A stretch of DNA of 39,023 nt from an uncultured Oscillospiraceae bacterium (GTDB taxonomy: Bacteria > Bacillota > Clostridia > Oscillospirales > Ruminococcaceae): assembly GCA_949298535.1 (NCBI GenBank), contig CASFXA010000020.1, forward strand, positions 1-39,023. The letters run 5' to 3'. Below the pieces are notes generated by a model. It was not told the origin of the DNA, searched no databases, and saw only the letters and a list, made by a program, of their open reading frames with translations. Of this stretch, positions 8,064 to 16,078 are shown piece by piece (position 1 is the first letter of the stretch; each line of letters opens with the position of its first letter). The translations under genes were made by a program, and so were the position numbers.

Positions 8064-8099
8064 GGCTGGCCGCAAGGAGGCTTATTATCCTCCCGGCGG
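8064..8099. repeat. Short dispersed intergenic repeat, copy A
   Basis: GGCTGGCCGCAAGG (8064-8077) is repeated exactly at 22451-22464. CTGGCCGCAA followed shortly by CCTCCCGGCGG (8089-8099) is also found at 20714-20737. All three copies lie in non-coding DNA, so shared coding constraint does not explain them. Confidence 0.5.
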
Positions 8100-8287
8100 T
8101 GAGGCAGCATATTATTCCATGACTATTCTACCGGAGCCGGAAACAAAAATCAATGGCAGGCTTCCTTGCCCCCAGAGTTCTCATTTCCGCAGGAATGTCC
8201 CGCCCGGTAAACAGAGAAAAAAGGGGCAGCCGTCGGCTTACTGATATAAAAAGTGGATTCCTTCCCCCTCAGCAGCAAGAGAGACAA

Positions 8288-8545
8288 AAGGGAGAGACCA
8301 TCAGCCTCTCCCCCCAGACTGTCGCGGAACCCATTTTCAAAAGGAAAACAACATTCAAAATCATAAAAATCAGGACAGGTGCCTGATTTTTATCCCCCGA
8401 CCCGCGCCCACAGGGTCGGGAAACCGGGGGTATCGCCGCTGGTTTCTCCAGGAACCAGCGGCGTATCCAGGGGGTATGGGATACCCCCTGGAAGCGTGTC
8501 GAAAAAGTTCGACACGCTCAAGGGAGAGGCCATCAGCCTCTCCCC
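8288..8545. repeat. Multi-hairpin repeat cassette bounded by 26-base direct repeats
   Basis: Two 26-base direct repeats (8288-8313 and 8520-8545, one mismatch) flank a series of inverted repeats. The stems are 8363-8374/8382-8393 (12 bp), 8403-8410-area GACCC/GGGTC, 8434-8444/8453-8463 (11 bp), 8466-8477/8481-8492 (12 bp) and 8494-8503/8508-8517 (10 bp). Each boundary repeat is itself a hairpin (GGGAGAG...CTCTCCC). There is no open frame of note inside. The stretch 8319-8425 recurs at the right end of the window. It behaves like a non-autonomous mobile or REP/MITE-like element rather than a regulatory leader, since it sits between the start of one minus-strand gene and the stop of another. 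Confidence 0.75.
8319..8425. repeat. Dispersed repeat, copy 1 (matches 38918-39023)
   Basis: By-eye alignment with 38918-39023 gives about nine differences over 107 positions, with one single-base gap. Both copies keep the AT-rich hairpin ATAAAAATCAGG...CCTGATTTTTAT. In the following GC-rich stem the two copies differ in the 3' arm (GGGTCGGG against GGGGCGCG), yet each can still fold using a different 5' arm. Confidence 0.85.
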
Positions 8546-8559
8546 TGTTTTATCCTTTA

Positions 8560-10239
8560 TTATGTAGTCTGTTCCAGCGTGGTGCGGACTCCCAATTGCT
8601 GGAGCCAAGCCTCGAAGGGCCCCGACTGACAGTCCTTCAGCTGAAACGCCCGCAGCCCTGCCGCCTGAGCCGCCTCCACATTTTCCAGTTTATCATCCAC
8701 ATAAACTGTCTCCCCGGGAACAATCCCTTCCCGGTAGATGAGGGCCTGATAGATTTCCGGATCCGGCTTGGTCAGGTGGAGCTGATAAGAAACCACGCCG
8801 CCGTCAAAATCCCGCATAAACAGGTAGCGCTGGGTCATCTCCTGAAAAGCCTTCTCCGGGAAATTGGACAGCACCAACAGACGATAGCCGTTCTCTTTCA
8901 GCCGCCCCATCAGCGCCACTGTGGAGGCAATGGGACTCAGGCAATCATACCATTTTTGCTCCAAAAGATCGATGTCTTCCCTTCTGTGGGGGTAGCTCTC
9001 CCTGGCGCGGCGGAAATAGTCCTCCTCCGTCGTCGTCCCCAGATCCAGCTCCTTCCAGGCAGGATTCCAAAAGATTCCCTCCAGCAGCTCCTGCCGCTGC
9101 TCCTCCGTTTGGGTGGGGAACATTTTCTCCAATTCTCCAGCCGGGTCGAAACGCAGCAGCACATCGCCCACATCAAAGACAATGTTCCGGATCACCGGAC
9201 AGGAGCGCTCCTCCTGCAGAAGCTGATCCACCGTTTTGCTCCCCTTTTCCGGCTCCTCCTTTTCCTGAGGATTTTCTTCCTGCCGCGCAGGCTGCTCAGG
9301 CCCAGGCGCGGAATTTCCTTCCTCCCACCGGCCACATTCGTAGAGGTACCGGGCATACATCACCCGGGCCATTCCATAATAAGGGGCCAGATACAGCAGC
9401 ACCAGCAGCGTCACCACCATAAACAGCACCAGACCGGGGCCATAAAGAAAATGAGGATAGAACCAATATTGCCCGATGCTCCGCTGGAGGATGCCGGTCA
9501 GCAGCAATACCGCCAGAGAAGGGAAGGTCCAGGGCAGAAAGGACAGATCAAAGCGGACCATCTCCCACCGGTGACCCTTCATATACCGTTTGGAAAGACC
9601 CAGGGCCTGTCCCAGGGAAAGATTATATTTTTCACACAGCAAAATCCGCGCAATGGTGAACCGCTGCCACCAGGTCCACAGCAGCAGCGCCGCGACAATC
9701 CCCAGAATCCCGCCGGCTATGGTGAGGATATTGGCCAGCAAAGGGGGCAGCGTTCCCATTCCTTCCAGGGGCAGATTGCCAGTTCCCAGCAGCAGCAGCG
9801 CCCCGGGAATCACCGCCAGAATGACCGCTGCCACCCCGGTGGAAACCTTGATGAAAATTTCCAGGCCGGCGCTCCGCAGCCAGGTGCGCCCCTCATAGGG
9901 CCAGAAAATATGGGAGACGGGATGGGCCCGGCGGTCCGTCAATTCCAGCAGCCAATTGCGCCGTCCGGTCCAAAGGGGAGCCGCCAGCAGCAGCCAGATG
10001 ATCGCCGCAGCAGCCGTCACCCCCAAGGCGGGAATGGTAAAAAACTGCCGGCCATAGCTAAAGCCCATGGCGCCCCACCGCCACTGAAAATCATATCCCA
10101 ACAAAGCCATGGCGGCAGCGTCCACCAGATGGATACACAGTTCCACCGCCGCCACCACCGCCAGGCAGAGGATCGCTCTCCCCCATCTTCCCCGCAGGGA
10201 AGCCTTTGCCTCGGTTTTAATCATTTTGCGCAAGGTCAT
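8560..10239 (-). CDS. Fusion of DUF975-type membrane protein with HAD-family hydrolase
   Basis: 559 residues. Residues 1 to about 300 form a multi-spanning membrane region. It has family-like features of DUF975: an N-terminal RKMIKTEAKASLRGRWGRA, a PLWTGRRNWLLEL loop, and RILLCEKYNLSLGQALGLSK followed by RYMKGHRWEMVRFDLSF. A charged Glu/Pro-rich linker (about 305-345) leads to a haloacid-dehalogenase domain. Its motif I is VFDVGDVLL (nucleophile D356), motif II LVLSNF, the lysine motif LTKPDPEIY, and motif IV VYVDDKLENVEAA. In motif I a glycine takes the position of the usual second aspartate, as in YihX-type HAD proteins. The start ATG has AAGGAGC upstream. It lies 65 bases downstream of the phosphatase gene on the same strand, probably in one transcript. 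The HAD domain would face the cytoplasm. I infer a membrane-tethered phosphatase; the substrate is unknown. Confidence 0.85.
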   Translation of the reverse strand: MTLRKMIKTEAKASLRGRWGRAILCLAVVAAVELCIHLVDAAAMALLGYDFQWRWGAMGFSYGRQFFTIPALGVTAAAAIIWLLLAAPLWTGRRNWLLELTDRRAHPVSHIFWPYEGRTWLRSAGLEIFIKVSTGVAAVILAVIPGALLLLGTGNLPLEGMGTLPPLLANILTIAGGILGIVAALLLWTWWQRFTIARILLCEKYNLSLGQALGLSKRYMKGHRWEMVRFDLSFLPWTFPSLAVLLLTGILQRSIGQYWFYPHFLYGPGLVLFMVVTLLVLLYLAPYYGMARVMYARYLYECGRWEEGNSAPGPEQPARQEENPQEKEEPEKGSKTVDQLLQEERSCPVIRNIVFDVGDVLLRFDPAGELEKMFPTQTEEQRQELLEGIFWNPAWKELDLGTTTEEDYFRRARESYPHRREDIDLLEQKWYDCLSPIASTVALMGRLKENGYRLLVLSNFPEKAFQEMTQRYLFMRDFDGGVVSYQLHLTKPDPEIYQALIYREGIVPGETVYVDDKLENVEAAQAAGLRAFQLKDCQSGPFEAWLQQLGVRTTLEQTT

Positions 10240-10304
10240 CTTTCCATGCTCCTTTCCTCCGGCCCCGCCGGAGTTCCACCTCAGTGGGACGCTTCGCCCC
10301 GCTG

Positions 10305-10964
10305 TTATTTTTCCCCCGCCTGCTCCAGACCTTTCAGGGCGCTGGAGGCTCCATGGGGCAAAATTCCCGCCACCTCAATCAGCTGATCCCGCTGCCAGAG
10401 CTGGGGATTGACAAAGCAGGTAAAGCCCTGTCCGTTGGCCATCTGCCAATCATACACCTGCCGCCGCGGCAGACCGATGGCCGCCAACAAGCTCATGATC
10501 ACGCCGCCGTGGGTAATGATCGCCCCGTCATACAGCTCGCAGCGCATCATATCTTCCAACACAAAGCGAAAGCCCTCCACGATGCGCAGCAGGAAATCTT
10601 CTCCCTTTTCTCCTCCCGGAGGTGCGTTTTTCAGAGAGTTTCCCAGCCAGCTGACATACTGGGGATCGTCCTTCAGCTGCTGGATGCTCTTTCCCTCAAA
10701 TTCCCCGAAATCCGCTTCCCGCAGCTGAGGAACCGTGGTCATCCCCGCTTCCGGATACAAAATTCCCGCTGTCTGGACGCATCGGGCCATGGGGCTTGCA
10801 TAAACCATCTCCACCGGGGGATAATCAAACTTCTCCCGCAGCCGCAGCAGCTCACGGATCCCCTGATTGGAAAGCTCCGGATCCGTTTTGCATCCCAGAT
10901 AAAGTCCCTTTCCATCCAAATCCGTGCGACCATGCCGAATCAAATGAAGGCGGTAGTTTTTCAT
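10305..10964 (-). CDS. Histidine phosphatase family protein (phosphoglycerate-mutase-like)
   Basis: 219 residues with the RHG signature near the N-terminus (HLIRHGRTD; catalytic His11), the second arginine motif YASPMARCVQTAGIL, the acidic LREADFGEFEGKS segment, and the closing histidine ITHGGVIM. These are the four phosphate-pocket elements of the superfamily that includes cofactor-dependent phosphoglycerate mutase, CobC and broad-specificity phosphatases. The LREADFGEFEGKS segment resembles CobC/GpmB-type phosphatases more than glycolytic mutases. ATG 10964 is favoured over the ATG two codons upstream because AAAGGA then has about eight bases of spacing. It precedes the DUF975-HAD gene in the same direction, so two phosphatase folds sit in one probable operon. 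A possible -10 (TATAAT, 11098-11093) lies upstream. Confidence 0.88.
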   Translation of the reverse strand: MKNYRLHLIRHGRTDLDGKGLYLGCKTDPELSNQGIRELLRLREKFDYPPVEMVYASPMARCVQTAGILYPEAGMTTVPQLREADFGEFEGKSIQQLKDDPQYVSWLGNSLKNAPPGGEKGEDFLLRIVEGFRFVLEDMMRCELYDGAIITHGGVIMSLLAAIGLPRRQVYDWQMANGQGFTCFVNPQLWQRDQLIEVAGILPHGASSALKGLEQAGEK

Positions 10965-11092
10965 TGCCATCGTCCTTTCCTGAAAAGAGAAAGTCCTTGG
11001 AAGACTCTCCCGGCGTTTCCTTTTCAATTCTATCATGATTCCCCGGGATGTCAAATATCAAAGCCTTTTCCGGCCTTCTTCCAATTCCGACC

Positions 11093-11098
11093 ATTATA
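11093..11098 (-). promoter_or_regulatory. Possible -10 element for the phosphatase operon
   Basis: On the minus strand TATAAT is preceded by GTG, but no good -35 lies 16-18 bases upstream. It is about 130 bases from the start codon. Confidence 0.35.
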
Positions 11099-11182
11099 CA
11101 CTTTATCGTAGAAAAAAGCGAGATACAACTATAAAATATAGACAAAGTTTAAACAGTTTTTTACCTTTTGCGACAATTTGTA

Positions 11183-11211
11183 TTTACAAACCACGATGTA
11201 TATAATATAAT
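11183..11211 (+). promoter_or_regulatory. Sigma-A promoter for XRE regulator
   Basis: TTTACA (11183-11188), 17-base spacer, TATAAT (11206-11211). The leader to the start codon is about 185 bases and contains an imperfect GC stem (GGCCCCGGTCC near 11289 with GGAACGGGGC near 11319). A T-rich stretch lies some bases after the stem, so attenuation is possible but not shown. Confidence 0.7.
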
Positions 11212-11403
11212 GTTCTTTACTAAACGTAATAAACAACAGGCGGATAAGTTGCAAACGGCTTCTTCGTCTTTTTGTTGTCCGGTAAAAAGGCCCCGGTCCT
11301 GCCTTTTGTGTTGGCTGGAACGGGGCATTCCTGGGTTTTTCTTCGGTTGCCGCTGTTACGTTAGGTGAATCCTGCCCTTTCGGCGTAAAAAAGAGGTGTG
11401 GCT

Positions 11404-12108
11404 GTGTCTTCTGAATTTTCGCGGATTTTGACTCTCCTTCGCAAGGAAAAAGGCATCAGCCAGAAAGCCGCGGCTGCCAGTCTGGGGGTCTCCCAGGCGC
11501 TGCTGTCCCACTATGAAAAGGGCATCCGGGAATGTGGATTGGATTTCTTGGTGCGGGCTGCCGATTTTTACGGCGTTTCCTGCGATTATATGCTGGGACG
11601 CACCCCTGACCGCACCGGCACCACCCTCTCCATCGAGGAGATTCCGGAGCCGGACGCCGCCGGCAAGGAAAACGTCATGAAGGGCAGCATCCTGGTGGTT
11701 CTGAACAAAAAGCTCATCGCCAACTCCCTGAATATCCTTTTCGATATGCTCAACAAGGCAGGAAGCAGTTCCCTGACCCGGGAGGTCAGCGATTACATCA
11801 TGATCGCCGTCTACCGGATGTTCCGGGTGGTCTACAGCGCCAATGAAAAAAACCAGAGCGGTATGTTCAAACTGCCGGAGCAAATCGCCCATCAGTATTG
11901 CGCCGCGGCCATGGAAATGCGCCAGGCCAACGCCTCCGCTGTGGCCTCCGGCAAACCCTTGGATGGGATGGATCGGATCAAGGATGTGGAAAGCCTCTCC
12001 CTTTCCACCGAAAAAATCACCCGGGAATATCCCCTGTTTGGCACCTCGCTGCTCAACCTGATTAACAGCGCTGAAAAAGCGGTGGATTTTCATTCTCCCC
12101 AGAAATAA
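11404..12108 (+). CDS. XRE-family transcriptional regulator with C-terminal helical domain
   Basis: 234 residues. An N-terminal helix-turn-helix of the lambda-Cro/XRE type covers about residues 6-60 (ILTLLRKEKGISQKAAAASL, then GVSQALLSHYEKGIRE and DYMLGRTPD). The remaining 170 residues are mostly helical and resemble no enzyme; they probably mediate dimerisation or ligand sensing. GTG 11404 is chosen as start because GAGG (11393-11396) then has seven bases of spacing, whereas the in-frame GTG at 11398 is too close. It stands alone, with its own promoter and terminator, divergent from the phosphatase operon. No matching operator could be picked out in the shared intergenic region. Confidence 0.85.
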   Translation: MSSEFSRILTLLRKEKGISQKAAAASLGVSQALLSHYEKGIRECGLDFLVRAADFYGVSCDYMLGRTPDRTGTTLSIEEIPEPDAAGKENVMKGSILVVLNKKLIANSLNILFDMLNKAGSSSLTREVSDYIMIAVYRMFRVVYSANEKNQSGMFKLPEQIAHQYCAAAMEMRQANASAVASGKPLDGMDRIKDVESLSLSTEKITREYPLFGTSLLNLINSAEKAVDFHSPQK

Positions 12109-12120
12109 GAACTTCTTTTG

Positions 12121-12158
12121 GCTCCCGCGTCCTCTGATGAATGGCGCGGGAGCTTTTT
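12121..12158 (+). terminator. Intrinsic terminator after XRE regulator
   Basis: GCTCCCGCG (12121-12129) pairs with CGCGGGAGC (12145-12153), followed by TTTTT. Downstream to 12376 there is a wide-spaced inverted repeat (CTTTCAGGG 12171-12179 and CCCTGAAAG 12230-12238) and nothing else I can support. Confidence 0.85.
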
Positions 12159-12376
12159 CTCTTTTCTCGGCTTTCAGGGGAGAACCAGGTCCGCTCCGGG
12201 GCTCCCTCTTCCCAGGAATCTTTTATCTGCCCTGAAAGAGCGGGAAAAACCGTCCCCTGGCTGCGGCCCTGGGTCCAAAATAAATCGTCAGCACAGGAGA
12301 AAGGCTCTGTCCCGCCCCCTTTGCGCTTTTTTGCCGCCCGGAATATTACTATTTGTATATTTCTATAAAATAATAC

Positions 12377-13648
12377 CTAATCCGAGGATTTCTCCTCTTC
12401 CCCCTCTTGGGAAGGGAGATCCGCCGTTAAATGCTCTTTCCCGGCGCCATGAAGCCCCAGATCGTTATGAAGCAAGCGGCCAAAGGAGAGCGCCTCCCTG
12501 CCATACTTGTCCCGCACCTGATCCATCGCCTGCTCCAGACGCCGCTGCTTCTTTCGCTTTTCCGCTTCTCCGGCATAGAAGGTCAGCTGCATCTCCTCTC
12601 CCGCCCCGTCTGTAAGGGCTGCCGCCGTAACGGACAGCATCCGGATCGGGGAACCGACCGTCCAGTTCTTCTGCACCAGTTCCAGCGCAGCCAAACGGAT
12701 TTCCCGTTCCAGATCAGTGGGGTGTTCCAGGGCCTTCTGCCTGGAAATGAGGTGAAACTGCGGATCTTTCAGCTGAATCTGCACAGTGGAACACCGAAGC
12801 CCCTGCTTCCGCAAGCGTCCTGCCACCTCATCGGCGAGAGCGGTGATTCCCACTTTCACCTCCTCCCAGGTCATCAGATTCCGTGGAAAGGTGATGCTGT
12901 TGCCCACCGATTTGACCTCCTGCTCCTCCCAAATGTATCGAACCGGGCTGTTTTCTTCTCCCCGGGCATAGGAGATCAACTGGGAGCCCAGTTTTCCCAT
13001 TCTGGGGGTCAGGGCGGAAGGATCTGCCGCCGCCAGCTGGCCGATGGTATGGATTCCCAGGCTGTCCAGAATCTGACAGGTGGAGCGGCCCACATACAGC
13101 AGCGCCGACACCGGCAGCGGATAAACAATCCGGGGGAAGTTTTCCCGGGTGATAACGGTGGTGGCATCCGGTTTGCGATAGTCGCTGCCCAGCTTGGCAA
13201 ACACCTTGTTAAAGGATACTCCCACAGAAATGGTGAGCCCCAGTTCCTCCCGGACCCGGCGGCGCAGCTGATCGGCGATTTCCGGCCCCTCCCCAAACAG
13301 CCGCCTGCTGCCGGTGACATCCAGCCAGGATTCATCGATCCCAAAGGGCTCCACCTGATCGGTATACTGCTGATAGATCTCGTTGACCAGCCGGGAGCAG
13401 CGGAGATATTCCGCCCGGTGGGGCGGCACCAGTACCAGCTGCGGACACTTTTGCCGTGCCTGCCAAATGGTTTCCGCCGTCTGAACACCGTAACCCTTGG
13501 CCAGCTCATTTTTTGCCAGAATGATGCCGTGACGGCTGTCGGGATCGCCGCACACCGCCATGGGCACCTGGCGCAGGGAGGGCTGTAAAAGGCACTCCAC
13601 CGAAGCATAAAAGCCATTGCAGTCGCAATGAAGGATCGTCCGATCCAT
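12377..13648 (-). CDS. dinB: Y-family DNA polymerase (DNA polymerase IV type)
   Basis: 423 residues, slightly longer than classical Pol IV. The first catalytic motif is ILHCDCNGFYASVECLL, with metal-binding Asp9; the second is EPFGIDESWLDVTG, carrying the adjacent Asp and Glu. ISVGVSFNKVFAKLGSDYRK marks the palm/thumb junction and SLGIHTIGQLAAA the helix-hairpin-helix. The CDCNGFYASVE form, with Cys and Asn near the catalytic Asp and a Tyr at the steric-gate position, is common in clostridial DinB relatives. The enzyme carries out low-fidelity translesion synthesis. The C-terminal tail is acidic and lacks a clear clamp-binding QLxLF motif. The start ATG 13648 has GGGGGGAGAGG upstream. No LexA-type operator was identified. 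An 11-bp inverted repeat lies in its leader. Confidence 0.93.
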   Translation of the reverse strand: MDRTILHCDCNGFYASVECLLQPSLRQVPMAVCGDPDSRHGIILAKNELAKGYGVQTAETIWQARQKCPQLVLVPPHRAEYLRCSRLVNEIYQQYTDQVEPFGIDESWLDVTGSRRLFGEGPEIADQLRRRVREELGLTISVGVSFNKVFAKLGSDYRKPDATTVITRENFPRIVYPLPVSALLYVGRSTCQILDSLGIHTIGQLAAADPSALTPRMGKLGSQLISYARGEENSPVRYIWEEQEVKSVGNSITFPRNLMTWEEVKVGITALADEVAGRLRKQGLRCSTVQIQLKDPQFHLISRQKALEHPTDLEREIRLAALELVQKNWTVGSPIRMLSVTAAALTDGAGEEMQLTFYAGEAEKRKKQRRLEQAMDQVRDKYGREALSFGRLLHNDLGLHGAGKEHLTADLPSQEGEEEKSSD

Positions 13649-13695
13649 CCTCTCCCCCCTTTTTCGCGAATAAACGTTCTTTTTCTTCTGGAAAT

Positions 13696-13726
13696 CAAGG
13701 GCCTTCCGTGGTATTGAAGGCCCTTG
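13696..13726. repeat. Inverted repeat upstream of dinB
   Basis: CAAGGGCCTTC (13696-13706) and GAAGGCCCTTG (13716-13726) form an 11-bp stem with a nine-base loop. It sits between dinB and the 3' end of the envelope operon, both read on the minus strand. It could be the terminator of that operon, though the following T run is poor, or a leader hairpin of dinB. Confidence 0.55.
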
Positions 13727-13915
13727 ACACCTCATATTTCCTTGTGTTCCCCGGTTCTCCACAGGTAAAGGGGTCAAAACACCGGCCAGGGAGCTTCCAG
13801 GGGATTTCCGCCCTCTTTGGAATCGGGGAGAAACCCTTTCCGGGGATGCTGCCCGTTTTGAAAATCGCTTTTTCTCCCCATCCGCGCCTTGCCCCTTTGC
13901 TTTCTGAGGGCAGCA

Positions 13916-16054
13916 TCAGCCAAAATCCGTCACATCGTAATCCAGCAGCGTCATCTTCTTCTCGCTGCCGCGATAGAGGTACAGATCCCCCTTATCGCCG
14001 GCAGTATTGTAGCTGCGCAGAACATACAGGTAATTTCTGGTGCGATAGCTGTAGCCATGGGCGTCGGCAGCGATCCGCTTGCTGCTGTCGCGATAGAGGA
14101 TCAACTCCCCCATCTCCAGTTCCTCGCTGTAGTCCCGCAGCAGCATCAGCGCCGAACCGTCTTCCTCCAGCCACAGCTGGTCCGAAACCCCTTCGCTCAG
14201 TTTCTCCTTTGCGCCGGCATCAGCGCCGCACAAGGTGCCTTTCTCTCCCGTCATATCCCGATAATAGAGCATCCTGCCGCCGTAAAAAATATCTGTGATG
14301 GCATACACATCATCATCGGTTTTCCGAGAGACGCCCAATCCTTCCTGCTCTACCGGCAGCCAGGTGAGGACCCCGCCTTCCTTCCCCTGCTCAATGAGGA
14401 GATAGTAAAGCCCGCGTCCAGGGTCCAGCGTGACCGTCACGGTTTCCTCATTGGTGGCGGTGACAAAGACAGAGGGTTCCTTTCCCACTCTGGCCCAGTA
14501 ATAGTCCTGTACAGCGCTTCCGGTGACGGTGTTAAGCAGCCGAATGGCATCCTGGGCGTCCTTTACCTCCGAAATCAGCACCGACTGCCCGGAGGTCACC
14601 CGTTCCTTGGTATAGATTACATTGCCGGTGCCAGCGTCCGCCGCCTCCACCGTGCGGATACCAAAATCCAACCGCGTTTCGCTGCTGCCCGCCTTGTGAA
14701 ACAGCTGATAGGTGGTGACGGTTTCTTTTTCGCCGGCGATGGCCTCCCGAATTTCATCCCGCTTCAGCTTTGCCTCATAGGCTTCCACTGCCGCCTGATA
14801 GCCTTCATAATCCGGAACCGTGTAGGGAACGCCCCAAATGGTGGTCTTTTCAATGGTGTAATCCTCCAGCTTTGGCTCCTCTGTGATCTGAGCGTCTTCC
14901 TCCGCCATATCGTCCACAAAATACTGGAAGGGATCCATTTCAGTGGGTTCTCCCCGGGTGAAAAACAGCTCCCCCTTATCATTGTAATCCAACAGTTCCG
15001 CCACCATTCCCGCCAGCTTTTCACTGCCGTTTTTGGTGGTATAACGGTAGATGTCCCAAGGATTATGCTCATCCCCGCTGGGTTTACCGTAATAAATGCT
15101 GCTGCCATCAGCATTGCAGGAGAAAATCTCCGAGATTCCGGTATCCAACTGCCATTGATCGTCGCTGCCGGAATCCAGGGCTTTGCTGTAAAGGGTCAGC
15201 CCCCCGCCGGCGCCCTCTTCCTCCTTGGTATAGATCACCTGTCCCGTGGTGGCGACCAAAAGGATCTCCTCAATCTGGGTATCCAGTTTCTCCGGCTCCT
15301 TGTTTTTCCGACAGCGATACAGGTCCCCATCCTTTGTTCGATAGATCACATATTTCCCGTCTTCGCTCCAGAAGAACTGCCCAGGAACCACATTTTCGTC
15401 CACCTTGACGCCCTGATCCTCTTTTTCCCCGTACCGCGCCCGTTCGCTGTCCGTGTTGCGCAGATACAGCTCCCCCGCCCCCCCGGAATAATAATTGAGG
15501 TAAAGCAGGTCCTTTCCATCCGCCGACAGGCAGGTCATTTCCGCGAGGGGCATATTCTTCCAATCCAGAGACTCTGTGATGGTCACCGGTTCCTCCACCA
15601 GGGGGCTGCTGAACTTCAGCGTGGTATCCCCCTGGACATAAACCACCGGGATATTCTTATACTTATTGTCTCCGAAGCCCATGCGGCAATACAAATTATA
15701 GGCCAGTGTTCCCGCAAAAACCAGCATCAGCAGCACCACCAGCGCCAGCAGCCACCGGGAAGCGCGGTACACCGGATCCTGATCCACCGGACGGGGCATG
15801 GTGATGGCGGTGCTGTCCCGGTCCAAAGGCGCCTCATCCCGCCCCAGGAACAGCTTCCAGCTCCTCTGCCCATTTTCACCCTGATCCATCGAAGCCGGAG
15901 GTCCTTTCTTTTTCCCTCCGTGACCGGAAACTTTTTTGGGCGCTTTCTCTTTTTTCCGGGACGGCTCTTCAGCCCATTCGGTCCGCTTGCCGCAATGATC
16001 GCAAAAGATACTGTCATCAGGGATCTCCGCACCGCAATGGATGCAATATTTCAT
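13916..16054 (-). CDS. Zinc-ribbon, single-TM protein with propeller-like extracytoplasmic domain
   Basis: 712 residues. The N-terminal zinc ribbon has cysteines at 4, 7, 18 and 21 (MKYCIHCGAE, FCDHCG). A basic linker follows to about 100 and one membrane segment (about 101-121, WLLALVVLLMLVFAGTLAYN). The large outside domain contains recurring strand units of the form DGKxLLYLxY...ELYLR, EDGKYVIYRTKDGDLYRC, ADGSSIYYG...DIYRY and EDGSALMLLRDY...ELILYRD. These look like beta-propeller (TolB/WD40-like) blades, though the repeat number cannot be fixed by eye. The start ATG 16054 has AGGAGGG upstream; an earlier in-frame ATG at 16075 contains that site. It is the last gene of a three-gene operon after the VanY-type peptidase, 24 bases downstream of it. 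I infer an envelope-sensing or scaffold role; no enzyme signature is visible. Confidence 0.8.
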   Translation of the reverse strand: MKYCIHCGAEIPDDSIFCDHCGKRTEWAEEPSRKKEKAPKKVSGHGGKKKGPPASMDQGENGQRSWKLFLGRDEAPLDRDSTAITMPRPVDQDPVYRASRWLLALVVLLMLVFAGTLAYNLYCRMGFGDNKYKNIPVVYVQGDTTLKFSSPLVEEPVTITESLDWKNMPLAEMTCLSADGKDLLYLNYYSGGAGELYLRNTDSERARYGEKEDQGVKVDENVVPGQFFWSEDGKYVIYRTKDGDLYRCRKNKEPEKLDTQIEEILLVATTGQVIYTKEEEGAGGGLTLYSKALDSGSDDQWQLDTGISEIFSCNADGSSIYYGKPSGDEHNPWDIYRYTTKNGSEKLAGMVAELLDYNDKGELFFTRGEPTEMDPFQYFVDDMAEEDAQITEEPKLEDYTIEKTTIWGVPYTVPDYEGYQAAVEAYEAKLKRDEIREAIAGEKETVTTYQLFHKAGSSETRLDFGIRTVEAADAGTGNVIYTKERVTSGQSVLISEVKDAQDAIRLLNTVTGSAVQDYYWARVGKEPSVFVTATNEETVTVTLDPGRGLYYLLIEQGKEGGVLTWLPVEQEGLGVSRKTDDDVYAITDIFYGGRMLYYRDMTGEKGTLCGADAGAKEKLSEGVSDQLWLEEDGSALMLLRDYSEELEMGELILYRDSSKRIAADAHGYSYRTRNYLYVLRSYNTAGDKGDLYLYRGSEKKMTLLDYDVTDFG

Positions 16055-16078
16055 GAGCCTGTTCCCTCCTTCCATCTA

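Noticed and set aside
8288-8545. CRISPR array
   Set aside because: The repeats are diverse hairpins of different sequence without equal-length spacers, and no cas genes are present.
8476-10386. Open frame of 636 codons on the + strand opposite the DUF975-HAD gene
   Set aside because: It has a Gln/His/Pro-rich composition typical of antisense frames, begins inside the repeat cassette, and lies opposite a gene with clear HAD motifs.
12377-13648. UmuC/ImuB-type or mobile-element-borne polymerase
   Set aside because: The protein has full DinB-type catalytic motifs and no phage or plasmid genes surround it, so an ordinary chromosomal Pol IV is the simpler reading.
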